From positions 1 to 41,746 of the forward strand of contig JACRJY010000198.1 of NCBI GenBank assembly GCA_016235585.1: 41,746 bases of DNA. Reading direction: 5' to 3'. This DNA comes from Verrucomicrobiota bacterium. GTDB taxonomy: Bacteria; Verrucomicrobiota; Verrucomicrobiia; Limisphaerales; JACRJY01. Both the position numbers and the translations under genes were made by a program. The notes under the pieces were generated by a model. That model saw nothing but the letters and a program-made list of their open reading frames with translations. It was not told the DNA's origin and ran no database searches. Every line of letters begins with the position of its first letter. The first letter of the stretch is position 1. Shown one piece after another: positions 1 to 8,895 of this stretch.

Positions 1-1
1 C

Positions 2-103
2 GGGTTGAAGCGGACGATGGGTTCGACGCTGACCTCACGCAAACCAAGTCAACTGCTGGCCGAAGCCGCCTTCAAGGTGCTGGCTTACACCCTCCGGCGT
101 TAG
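2..103 (+). pseudogene. C-terminal fragment of an IS transposase (window-truncated)
   Basis: The second frame of the first 103 bases is open from the window edge to a TAG and encodes 33 residues. The end reads LLAEAAFKVLAYTLRR, preceded by a Lys-Arg-Thr-Met stretch and a Ser-Arg-Lys-Pro stretch. This resembles the extreme C-terminus of IS4-type DDE transposases found in many copies in Pedosphaera-like genomes. The family assignment rests on recollection of such tails, not on an alignment. The frame runs head-on into the 3' end of the DUF3999 gene, as expected if the element's end lies near position 145. Whether the transposase is intact cannot be told because its body is outside the window. 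Confidence 0.5.
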
Positions 104-1472
104 CCGAACCAAGGCAGTCACCGATGTTTTCAACAGAGCAGTAGGGAATCTGTTTGCCGGCGGCCATCAGCCGCAGATCGGCCAGTGAAGGCGCGGCGTG
201 GGCGAGCACTTCGAGGTCGAGTTCCAATTGCTGCACGCCGTCGCCCGCTCGCCGCACCGGCTTGCGGAATTTCCAGGCGGCGACATCCAGCGGCGCTCCG
301 ACGAGCGCCAGTGCGGCCAGCGGTTCCGGCGAGCGAAAGGCGGGATTCGCCGCCAGCGCGCCGCTCTGCACCGGCGCGGGCTGAACTGTCTTCAAACTGC
401 CGCGCAATTGCGCGAGGTCATAGCGCGGCGCGGCGCACTGGGAATTGCCGGAGAGCAGATGAAGCTTTCTCGCCGCTGGCGCAACCAGCGTCACCAGCAC
501 GGGCCTTCGCTCCGCGCGGACGGTGGAGATTTGGAGCGGCGGATTGTCGTCGTTGCGGATGGCGAGAATCAACTCGCGCGCGGGCGCGACCACGTCCACG
601 GCGAAAGTCAGGTTGGAAACGGCGCGCTGTTCCGGCAGCACGAGGCGATAGAGCGAGCCGGCGGTCAGCGTGAACTCCTTCGCCTCGCCATCTGCCAGCC
701 GGCGCTCGCGCAGCGCGACGGCGCGGGAGAACACCGGCTCGTCCGTCAGCACGGTCAGGCCCGCGAGCGTCACGTTCGCAGCGGAGAAGCGCAGCGTGAG
801 CAGAGTCTCTCGCTCCGCTTCGATGCGCTCGGTTATTTCCACGCCGAGCGGTTCGGCGGGTGCGGACTCGGCGCTGTCCGCGTGCAAGGTCAGGCCGGTC
901 GTGGGAATCGGCGGCGAGCGCTGGTCGTCGAGCGTCAGGCGCAAGTGCCGCCAGGTTTGCGGCGCGAGATCGATGCGCCGCTGGCTCGCGCCGTCGCGCT
1001 GCGTGAAGACCGGCACGCCGTCGGCCAGCACCTTCCAGTTCGCGCCGTCGTCGGAGCCTTCCACGCGTGCGGCCTTGAGAAATTCGCGCGCGGGCGTTTG
1101 CAGCGTCACCGCGCGCAGCGGACGATCCAAGCCGGTTTCCACCGTGATGACCGTGGCCACCGGCTGGACGGTCGTGGTGGTCTTGCGTGGCGCAAGAGTT
1201 GGTGCCGCACGCTGGACGGGGCGTTCGAGGTCGAATGGAATTTCCCGCCCCGCGTCGTCAAAAATCCGCAAGTCCTCCAGCGCCGGACGCGCGGCGTCAA
1301 TCATCTCGACCGGCAGGCTGAAGCGCGTGAGTCCGGCGCGCTCGATGGTGACGGGCTGGACGTTTTTCCAGCCGGAGGGAAATTCCGCGCCGTTCACGCT
1401 GGCCAACGCCGCCGCCATCGCCACGCTGGCGAGAGCGAAGGCGGATTGGCATGGGATGCAACGTGATTTCAT
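72..1472 (-). CDS. DUF3999 family exported protein, 3' end disrupted
   Basis: The 466-residue product starts with a signal peptide (basic start, hydrophobic residues about 10-28, ending near VNGAEF). It continues as a beta-rich protein of the DUF3999 type, whose function is not established. The opening module (about residues 35-85, 'W..VQPV...PALEDLRIFDDAGREIPF') is echoed near the C-terminus (about 400-444, 'WKFRKPV...PSLADLRLMAAGKQIPY'), which suggests two copies of one module. The last 22 residues (from CSVENIG on) do not resemble the family and lie over the putative IS end. The second module and any C-terminal membrane anchor therefore seem to have been lost. The start codon overlaps the stop codon of the DUF2339 gene (ATGA, 1469-1472), so translation is probably coupled. 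DUF2339 and DUF3999 genes are often neighbours. Confidence 0.8.
   Translation of the reverse strand: MKSRCIPCQSAFALASVAMAAALASVNGAEFPSGWKNVQPVTIERAGLTRFSLPVEMIDAARPALEDLRIFDDAGREIPFDLERPVQRAAPTLAPRKTTTTVQPVATVITVETGLDRPLRAVTLQTPAREFLKAARVEGSDDGANWKVLADGVPVFTQRDGASQRRIDLAPQTWRHLRLTLDDQRSPPIPTTGLTLHADSAESAPAEPLGVEITERIEAERETLLTLRFSAANVTLAGLTVLTDEPVFSRAVALRERRLADGEAKEFTLTAGSLYRLVLPEQRAVSNLTFAVDVVAPARELILAIRNDDNPPLQISTVRAERRPVLVTLVAPAARKLHLLSGNSQCAAPRYDLAQLRGSLKTVQPAPVQSGALAANPAFRSPEPLAALALVGAPLDVAAWKFRKPVRRAGDGVQQLELDLEVLAHAAPSLADLRLMAAGKQIPYCSVENIGDCLGSANAGGCKPAP
104..148. mobile_element. probable terminal end of the insertion sequence
   Basis: Between the transposase-like stop codon and about position 146 lies about 40 bp of non-coding sequence. 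Downstream of it, on the minus strand, DUF3999 reads sensibly up to its residues Gln-Ile-Pro-Tyr; beyond that point the minus-strand frame turns into a Cys/Gly-rich tail unlike the family. I place the IS/host junction near 140-148. The matching inverted repeat and the target duplication would lie to the left of the window, so the boundary is an inference. Confidence 0.4.
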
Positions 1473-4400
1473 AGCTGCGGCTTTTCACTTTCCTTCCCGG
1501 CGGCGTCTTTCGTTCGCGTGGCCTCGCTGGAAAGAAATCTCTGGTAGATGAACGAGATGAGCATCAGCACCACCGCCAGGCCGATGAACGAGCCGATGCG
1601 ATACAGCCCGCCCAGCCGCCACAGGTCGTGGAAGAAAAGTTTCAGCAGCGTCACCACCATCAGCCCCATGCCGGCGCGGCGCGCGGGAACAATGCGCCGC
1701 TGGAAGCCCACGACGAGCAGGCCGAGCGCGAACAACGCCCACGCCAGCGAGTAGGTCATGTCGCGCGCGAGGCTGCCGGAGAACTTGAAGGTGAGCGTCG
1801 CGCCTTCGCTGAAGAAGTCGGCGATTTCGATGTTCACCAGCAGGAACGCGAGCACGGCGCCGAGCGTGTTGAGCAGCGGCGGGGCGTTCACGCCCAGCAC
1901 TCGCTCGTGCGGCGGGCGCAGCAGCCGTGCGCCGGCAAACAGGCAGGCCGTGGCCAGCCCGTAGGCGTAGAGATACCAGTTGAGGATGCGCGTGGCGCTG
2001 CGCGCATGGTAGTGGAAGACCGCCGGGTTCAGCGCCAGCCGCGCGAATGCGACCACGAGCAGCGCGACGCCGACGACGCGCAGTCCCGGATGCGGCACGC
2101 GATGGAAAAGCCAGAGCAGCGCCGCGCCTTCCAGCGCCCAGGCGACGGTGAGCCATTGCCGCTCGAACTGGATGGGGAAAATCAGCGTGACGAACAGCAG
2201 CGCCGCGCCGCCAAAGAGCGCGAGCAGGGTGTTGCGAACCGGTTCGTCCGCCGCCAGCCGCCGCACGAGCCAGACCAATCCCGCGAACAGGGGCACCGCG
2301 CACACGGCGGGCACCAGTCCGAGCGCGGGGACGGCGGGCAGGTTCGCCTTGACGACGGGATAGATCAGCAGGAAGTGCAGCGGCAGCGACAGCGCCGAGG
2401 CGATCCACGACCAGCGCCGCTTCTCGTTCGTCTCGGCGAAGAAAAACGGAAACAGCAGGAACGCGCCGGCGAAGCCCGCGTTCCACGCCAGCGCCAGCCA
2501 GTCCGGCGTGTCGCCATTGCCGGCGAAGTGGCGCTGGTGCCAGAGAAATTCCAGTGCGAAGGCCGAGCCGAGGGTAATCGGCGTGAGCACGTCGAGCTTG
2601 AAAATCTTCACCACGCCGAGCAGCAGCACGACCAGCAGCGCGGCCAGGCCATAGACCGGCGAGGGATTCGCCAGCGGCAGCCGCGCCGTCACCATGATGA
2701 GCAGCAGAAACGGCAGGATGGCCGTCATGCCCGCGAGCGGAACCACCATTTCCTGCGTCGGCGAAACGGCGTCCACGCCGGGCAGGGAGGGATTGATTTC
2801 GGCGAGCTTGGGCAACACTTTTTTCACGGCCCAGATGCCGAGCAGAAGGAAGAAAATGGCAAAGCCGCCGATGACCAGCAGCGTGCCCGGCAGGCCGACC
2901 CAGCCGTGCAGCTCGGCGGGGATGCGCAGCACCCAGCACCCCGCCGCCACCGCCGTCAGGAGAAACACCGCGAAGATGGCCGCGAGCGACATGGTGACAA
3001 CCGCCAGCAAAATCGCCAGCGCGTCAATCAGCAGCACCACCGGCCACACGAGGAACGAGGGCGCGGACAACTTGAACAGCGGAATCAACACCAGCAGCAG
3101 CGCCAGCGGCGGGAACAGATGCGCCCACCACACCGGCGACGTGTGCGGGTGCAGCTTTTGCCAGACGATGGGGAACACCGAGTGCAGCACGGCGAACAGC
3201 AGATAAAACCCGAGCGCCCAGTGGAGCAGGTCGGGCTGCAGGAATCCTCCGGTCCAGACTGCCAGCAGCAGGAAGACCGCGCCGCCCGCGAGGAGTTGCA
3301 CCGGGCGCAGGCGGTCGCGCAACCACGCCACGCCGAGCAGCGCGCAGTCGAGCAGGAATACATACGAGAGCATCAAGCCGGGCCGCGCGCCGAGTTCCTT
3401 ATATGGCCGGACAAAGGTGTAAAGCGCGAAGGCCAGCCCGACCGTGGACATGAGGATGGAGGAAACAGTTGTCCATTTTTCCATGGTGTCACGTTCCGGG
3501 AACAGCCGCTTGTGCGCGAAGGTGAAGGCCGCGAAGAACAACGCCGCGAAGAACAGGAACACGGCGAGCGCGGTGTTGATTTTCTCCACTTCGAAGAATT
3601 TTTCCGCCCAGCCGAGTTGCATGACAACCGTCGCGACGGCGGCGAGCAAGGTCAGGTGCGTCCAGCGCTTGCGAAACGCCACGGCCAGCAGGCCCACATC
3701 GAGGATGGCGAGGTAGCCAAAGAGGCCCAGCGGATTGTCCTGCCCGGTGGACAGCAGCGGCGGCGTGAGGAATCCGCCGAGCAATCCCAGCACTGCGACG
3801 ACCTGCGCGTCCAGCCGCACCGCGAGGAAGAACGCCACGGCGGTCACAAGGCACATGAGCGCAAACGTCGCCGTGGAGCTGCCGATGATTTTGTAGTAGG
3901 CGTGCGCCGCGAAGAAGTCGGCGTAAAGCACGAGCACGCCCGCGGCGCAGAGGCTTTGCACCAGCACGGCGTAACGTTCGCGGTTGAGCCGCAATCCGCC
4001 GACGAGCAGGCCGAGGCCGATCAGCAGCCCGCCCGCCACGCGCATCTGCGGGCTGATGAGGTTGTGATCGAAGGAATACTTCAGCGCGAAGGCAACGCCG
4101 AGAAAGGCGACCAAGCCGCCAAGCCAGGCGAAAAGTTTCACACCGAGAAACTGCTCCCAGTTGAAGCTGGGCGCGGCCTCGCGCGGCGCGGATTCGGGAA
4201 CAGCCTGCCAGTCCGGCGGAAGCTGTGGCGGCGACGCATCGGGGGCTTGTGCGAGCGCCTCTTTCAACTGCGCCGCCACACTGGACGGCTCCAGAATTTC
4301 CGGCATTGGCGAAGGTTCCGTGCTTTCGACCACCGGCACGGGAGCAGTGGAAAGTTTGATCGGCGGGGCGGGCGGGGCTTCTCGAACGAATGTGACCGCC

Positions 4401-4630
4401 GGCGGTGGCATGGCCACCGCAGCGGCCGGGGTTTCAACGGCGAGGGATTTTTTATGGGCCTCGGCCTGCTGCCGGGCGGCTTTGATTTCCAGCAGTTCGA
4501 GGCGGCAGCGCATCTCCTCCATCCTGTTCCGCAAGTCGATCACCTGAACAATCAGCCAGATGGGCGCGATGATGATCAGGGCGACCAGACCCAGCGCGAC
4601 CAGCACAAGGAGTTCAGCGGCGGCAAACAT
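1469..4630 (-). CDS. DUF2339 family polytopic membrane protein
   Basis: The 1,053-residue protein belongs to the DUF2339 family, of unknown role. An N-terminal membrane helix (about residues 3-28) is followed by a short coiled coil (about 30-62, rich in Arg/Glu/Leu) and a Pro/Ala-rich linker to about residue 150. The rest is an almost unbroken run of hydrophobic helices, more than twenty by eye, starting near 'FLGVKLFAWLGGLVAFLGVAFALKY', a sequence typical of the family. I chose the start at 4630 rather than an ATG 24 bases upstream because a textbook AAGGAGGTT lies five bases before it. It is the first gene of a two-gene unit with DUF3999. It could be a large envelope transporter-like protein; no substrate is implied. 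Confidence 0.88.
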   Translation of the reverse strand: MFAAAELLVLVALGLVALIIIAPIWLIVQVIDLRNRMEEMRCRLELLEIKAARQQAEAHKKSLAVETPAAAVAMPPPAVTFVREAPPAPPIKLSTAPVPVVESTEPSPMPEILEPSSVAAQLKEALAQAPDASPPQLPPDWQAVPESAPREAAPSFNWEQFLGVKLFAWLGGLVAFLGVAFALKYSFDHNLISPQMRVAGGLLIGLGLLVGGLRLNRERYAVLVQSLCAAGVLVLYADFFAAHAYYKIIGSSTATFALMCLVTAVAFFLAVRLDAQVVAVLGLLGGFLTPPLLSTGQDNPLGLFGYLAILDVGLLAVAFRKRWTHLTLLAAVATVVMQLGWAEKFFEVEKINTALAVFLFFAALFFAAFTFAHKRLFPERDTMEKWTTVSSILMSTVGLAFALYTFVRPYKELGARPGLMLSYVFLLDCALLGVAWLRDRLRPVQLLAGGAVFLLLAVWTGGFLQPDLLHWALGFYLLFAVLHSVFPIVWQKLHPHTSPVWWAHLFPPLALLLVLIPLFKLSAPSFLVWPVVLLIDALAILLAVVTMSLAAIFAVFLLTAVAAGCWVLRIPAELHGWVGLPGTLLVIGGFAIFFLLLGIWAVKKVLPKLAEINPSLPGVDAVSPTQEMVVPLAGMTAILPFLLLIMVTARLPLANPSPVYGLAALLVVLLLGVVKIFKLDVLTPITLGSAFALEFLWHQRHFAGNGDTPDWLALAWNAGFAGAFLLFPFFFAETNEKRRWSWIASALSLPLHFLLIYPVVKANLPAVPALGLVPAVCAVPLFAGLVWLVRRLAADEPVRNTLLALFGGAALLFVTLIFPIQFERQWLTVAWALEGAALLWLFHRVPHPGLRVVGVALLVVAFARLALNPAVFHYHARSATRILNWYLYAYGLATACLFAGARLLRPPHERVLGVNAPPLLNTLGAVLAFLLVNIEIADFFSEGATLTFKFSGSLARDMTYSLAWALFALGLLVVGFQRRIVPARRAGMGLMVVTLLKLFFHDLWRLGGLYRIGSFIGLAVVLMLISFIYQRFLSSEATRTKDAAGKESEKPQL

Positions 4631-4633
4631 GGG

Positions 4634-4642
4634 AACCTCCTT
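4634..4642 (-). promoter_or_regulatory. strong Shine-Dalgarno of the DUF2339 gene
   Basis: On the minus strand AAGGAGGTT lies just before CCC-ATG. It decides the start at 4630. It stands out because most genes in this window have no recognisable Shine-Dalgarno sequence. Confidence 0.8.
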
Positions 4643-4780
4643 GGATTCCAGCATAGGGCCGGGAGTTTGGCAGCAAGAATTTCATGGCCGCAGCCTGCCC
4701 GATGCCGCGCACCGGGAGGTAATTGAAAATTCGCGTCAGGCTATTGAAAAATTTTCCGGCCCGGCCGCCGCCGAACGCCG

Positions 4781-6265
<1,485 letters not shown>

Positions 6266-6326
6266 ATTTGCGCGCGAAGAGTAAGCGCGGTGACTTGAAA
6301 GAAAAGCGGAAAGCAAAAGCTGCGGT

Positions 6327-6845
6327 TCAGCGCAACCGCCGCATCCGCCACAGGGAAAGCAGCGTGTAAAATGCGACCGCAATCGCGTAGCCGACAACAC
6401 CCAGGCCAATCGCCAGCACCAGCCAGTTGCCAGCGAAATAGGCCACGCCCGCGCCCACCGCGCCGGTAAGCAGCGTCTCGCCAAAGAGGCACGCGAGATA
6501 CAGCCCCAGCGGCGTGCGTGTCATCACGCCGGCGACCCAGGCGCGGTATTCGTTCTCGCCCAGCGCGCGCATGGCCCAGGCGGATTTGAAGTTCCGCGCC
6601 GCCACGAGCAGGCTGGTGGTGACGACGATGACGGATGGCAACGGCCACGCCGCCAGCAGGCCGGACAGGAGCAGGTTCACCAGCGCGCCCCATTTCCAGC
6701 CGAGCTTCTTGGCGATAGGATTGGCCTCCAGCGCGAGGTTCGGCGTGGCGACCCACGTGCTCAAGAAATCCATCCCGCGCCCGAACAGCAGCAGCGCGAG
6801 CACCACGAAATACTCGCGGCTGGCGAAGGGAACGGAATCTTCCAT
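6327..6845 (-). CDS. small polytopic membrane protein, DUF5658-like
   Basis: The 172-residue product has about four hydrophobic helices: near residues 10-25, 52-75 (interrupted by a Pro), 110-135 and 140-162. The segment 'GMDFLSTWVA...LEANPIAKKLGWKWG' near residues 24-53, with an Asp in the first helix followed by an E-x-NP motif, is reminiscent of DUF5658-type small membrane proteins, whose function is unknown. That match is from memory and is tentative. The ATG at 6845 has no clear Shine-Dalgarno sequence; instead a heptad-repeat array begins eight bases upstream. It lies downstream of hisI on the same strand, but the whole gap between them is occupied by the inverted repeat element, so co-transcription is uncertain. 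Confidence 0.7.
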   Translation of the reverse strand: MEDSVPFASREYFVVLALLLFGRGMDFLSTWVATPNLALEANPIAKKLGWKWGALVNLLLSGLLAAWPLPSVIVVTTSLLVAARNFKSAWAMRALGENEYRAWVAGVMTRTPLGLYLACLFGETLLTGAVGAGVAYFAGNWLVLAIGLGVVGYAIAVAFYTLLSLWRMRRLR

Positions 6846-6853
6846 GGGAAAGG

Positions 6854-6940
6854 ATGAGGTATGAATTATGAGGGATGAAATTCCAGAGGCGGCAGTCGGA
6901 ACGCGTCCGTTTCATCCCTCATAATTCATCCCTCATACCT
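6854..6940. repeat. inverted pair of 7-bp tandem repeat arrays (element A)
   Basis: The left array (6854-6881) is ATGAGGT ATGAATT / ATGAGGG ATGAAAT. The right array (6912-6940) is TCATCCC TCATAAT / TCATCCC TCATACC. The arms match as an inverted repeat over about 27 bp with one mismatch around a 28-bp centre. The right arm overlaps the hisI stop codon (TGA at 6933-6935, minus strand). The left arm stops eight bases before the start codon of the small membrane protein gene. The element therefore fills the intergenic region. Confidence 0.9.
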
Positions 6941-7325
6941 TTTTTCCGTAAATGTTCTCCGGCGTTTCGAGCTGCGGCTCCGTGTTTTTCCACTTCTCGC
7001 CCTTGTCCTCAACACTGCGGAAAAAGCAGCTCTTGTAGCCCTCGTGGCAGGCCGCGCCGGTCTGCTCCACCTGGATGAGCAGCGTGTCGCCGTCGCAGTC
7101 GAACGCGATGTCCTTCACCACCTGCACGTGGCCGCTGGACTCGCCCTTCATCCAGAACTTCTGGCGCGAACGGCTCCAGAAGTGCGTCTTGCCGGTGGCG
7201 ATGGTGGTTTCTAGCGAGGCGCGGTTCATCCACGCCATCATCAGCACGCGCCCGGTGGACTGCTCCTGCACGATGGCGGGGATGAGGCCGTTGGCGTCGA
7301 ATTTCAATTTGTCGTAAAAGCTCAT
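6933..7325 (-). CDS. hisI: phosphoribosyl-AMP cyclohydrolase
   Basis: This enzyme opens the purine ring of phosphoribosyl-AMP, the third step of histidine biosynthesis. The 130-residue length fits a stand-alone HisI without a fused HisE. Conserved features are '[17 protein letters not shown]' (about residues 49-65), the metal-binding DCDGD (76-80), and the zinc cysteines in '[13 protein letters not shown]' (Cys93 and Cys100). The start [14 protein letters not shown] is the natural one. No Shine-Dalgarno is visible: five heptad repeats begin five bases upstream of the ATG. No other his gene is in the window. Confidence 0.96.
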   Translation of the reverse strand: MSFYDKLKFDANGLIPAIVQEQSTGRVLMMAWMNRASLETTIATGKTHFWSRSRQKFWMKGESSGHVQVVKDIAFDCDGDTLLIQVEQTGAACHEGYKSCFFRSVEDKGEKWKNTEPQLETPENIYGKKV

Positions 7326-7330
7326 GTGGA

Positions 7331-7365
7331 ATTTATGATTTACGATCTACGATTTACGATTTGCG
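7331..7365. repeat. 7-bp tandem repeat array at the hisI start (element D)
   Basis: Five units with exact 7-bp spacing: ATTTATG, ATTTACG, ATCTACG, ATTTACG, ATTTGCG. The array starts five bases upstream of the hisI start codon, where a ribosome binding site would be. No inverted partner array is seen nearby. Confidence 0.88.
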
Positions 7366-7440
7366 CGCCGCCCGCAAGCGGGGAATCGGGCAGCGAATCG
7401 CTGCCGGACGCATATCAAATTATTCCTGGGAGTTTGAGTT

Positions 7441-7607
7441 CTCTCATTAGCACCCGGCTTTAGCCGGGTGAAGCAGAACCAGAAAGAGCAGAAACGGTTT
7501 TAACCGTTTCCTCGACTGGCGGGCGAGTGGTGTCGTGGCCAAGCCGTTAAAACGGCTGAACCTGAAGTTGCGCCCGACACCGGGCTGAAGCCCGGTGCTA
7601 ATGAGAG
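7441..7607. repeat. 167-bp element with four hairpins and 14-bp terminal inverted repeats
   Basis: The ends are CTCTCATTAGCACC (7441-7454) and its exact complement (7594-7607). Inside are four perfect hairpins with two-base loops: 7451-7470 (CACCCGGCT/AGCCGGGTG), 7491-7510 (GAAACGGTT/AACCGTTTC), 7542-7557 (AGCCGTT/AACGGCT) and 7578-7597 (CACCGGGCT/AGCCCGGTG). This has the build of a REP/BIME or MITE-like element. It fills most of the 324-bp gap between hisI and the aminotransferase gene and could also end transcription of the latter. Positions 7366-7440 show nothing else recognisable apart from a small CAGCGAATCGCTG palindrome. Confidence 0.9.
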
Positions 7608-7649
7608 GCTGCAAGAAATTGAAGGCACTCGTCGCTGCCCCACCGGCGT

Positions 7650-8798
7650 TCACAGCATCTCCACCACGCGCTGAAGCTCTTCGTCCGTGTTGTAGAAGTG
7701 CGGCGAGAGGCGCAGATATTTCTTCCCGGCACGGTCGGCGCGAAGCGAAGTCACGACGCCGTCTGCGGCGAGTTGCTTGTGCAACGCGGGCAGATCGGCA
7801 TCCTCGCGGTGAATGGTGATGATGGCGCTGGCGTTCTCCTTCGGTGCGGTGGCCTGGAGCACCGTCCAGCCCCGCGACTGCAACGCGGGCACCAGCCACG
7901 CGCGCTTGCGGAGCAGTTCGGCACCGATTTCGTCCACGCCCGCTTCGAGTATGAGTTCCATCGCGGCCTTCAGCCCGGCGAGGCCGAGGAGATTGTGCGT
8001 GCCGGCCTCGTAGCGCTGCGCGCCGGAGCGGAAGGCGAGTTCCTCCTGCGGCACGTAGTTCGGGCTGCGGACGTTGTTCCAGCCGAGCACCGTCGGGCGC
8101 AGCATTTCTTGCAACTCCTTCCGCACATAGAGCAGCGCCGTGCCGCACGGGCCGAGCAGCCACTTGTGCGCGTCGGCGGCGAGGAAATCAATGTGCTCCA
8201 CCGTCGTCGGAAACGCGCCGAGCGTCTGGATGCCGTCCACGCAGAAGAGGATTTTCCGCGCGCGCAGCGCCTTGCCGATGGCCGCGAGGTCGAGCCGCCA
8301 GCCCGCCACGAAATGACACGAGGCCAGCGCCACGAGCCGCGTCTGTTCGTCCACCTGGCCCAGCACGTCCACGGCGCGGATGCGGCCCAGTTCCTTCACG
8401 TTGAGGAAGCGCACCTCGACGCCCCGGTCGGCCAGCGCCATCCACGGATGCACGTTCGCCGGAAAATCATCGTGATACACCAGCACATGGTCGGTGCGGC
8501 GGAACGTGAGGCCGTTGGCGACGGTGCTCAAGCCCGCCGAGGTGTTGGCGACGAAGGCGATTTCCTCGAACTTCGCGTGCAACAGGCGCGCGGCCAGGTC
8601 GCGCGTCTCGTTGGTCATCGTGAAGAGCGCGACCTCCTGGTCATCGTGCGTGCTGTTGAAGGCGTAGTGCGCCACGGCGTCGGCCACGCGGCGCGGCAGC
8701 GGGCAGACGCCCGCGTGCGCGAGGAAAACCTTGTCGCGCGCGACGGGGAACTCCGCGCGGCGCAGTTCCTCGTTGGCGAGAATTTCGGAAACAGTCAC
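7650..8798 (-). CDS. class V aminotransferase (NifS/isopenicillin-N-epimerase-like)
   Basis: The 382-residue product is a PLP-dependent fold type I enzyme. The PLP-binding Lys lies in 'AADAHKWLLGPCGTALLYV', preceded by a cofactor Asp/Gln in 'CVDGIQTLGAFP' and a His in 'ASCHFVAGWRLDL'. 'FLAHAGVCPLPRRVADAV' at the N-terminus is typical of the class V group that includes cysteine desulfurase-like and epimerase-like proteins. The active-site Cys loop of true cysteine desulfurases is not evident, so the substrate is open. The start MTVSEILANEELRR is supported by a second, decayed copy of the same opening (MAVSGILADEDLCR) at 10597-10646. It is transcribed towards hisI across a 324-bp gap filled by repeats. 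Confidence 0.88.
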   Translation of the reverse strand: MTVSEILANEELRRAEFPVARDKVFLAHAGVCPLPRRVADAVAHYAFNSTHDDQEVALFTMTNETRDLAARLLHAKFEEIAFVANTSAGLSTVANGLTFRRTDHVLVYHDDFPANVHPWMALADRGVEVRFLNVKELGRIRAVDVLGQVDEQTRLVALASCHFVAGWRLDLAAIGKALRARKILFCVDGIQTLGAFPTTVEHIDFLAADAHKWLLGPCGTALLYVRKELQEMLRPTVLGWNNVRSPNYVPQEELAFRSGAQRYEAGTHNLLGLAGLKAAMELILEAGVDEIGAELLRKRAWLVPALQSRGWTVLQATAPKENASAIITIHREDADLPALHKQLAADGVVTSLRADRAGKKYLRLSPHFYNTDEELQRVVEML

Positions 8799-8894
8799 GC
8801 AGGGAGAATTCCGTAGCGCGCGCGGGGAATCCAGCAGATTTGCGCCGGGCGTTTTTTAGCCACGGATGGAACACGGAACAAACACGGACTCAAT
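8755..8894. repeat. left copy of a direct duplication (aminotransferase 5' end plus leader)
   Basis: The stretch covers the first codons of the aminotransferase gene and its leader. It recurs at 10593-10720 at roughly 80% identity in the coding part, with a near-identical segment around GGGGAATCCAGCAGATTTGC (8823-8842 and 10649-10668). The copy here has about 20 extra bases just upstream of the start codon. The two copies, in the same orientation, bracket the PQQ-propeller gene. Confidence 0.85.
8862..8894. repeat. 11-bp-period repeat, copy 1
   Basis: Three units spaced exactly 11 bp apart: ACGGATGGAAC, ACGGAACAAAC, ACGGACTCAAT, preceded by TTTTTTAGCC. The same layout occurs at 10688 and 23540. 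Confidence 0.8.
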
Positions 8895-8895
8895 T

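Noticed and set aside
1628-4726. A 1,032-codon plus-strand open frame opposite the DUF2339 gene
   Set aside because: Its product is a Gln/Arg/Glu/His-rich sequence with no domain. It mirrors a real membrane protein gene; such frames arise from high G+C at third positions.
7441-7607. Possible CRISPR array or riboswitch
   Set aside because: The hairpins are not regularly spaced direct repeats with unique spacers, and no riboswitch core motif is visible. No CRISPR repeat or cas gene occurs in the window.
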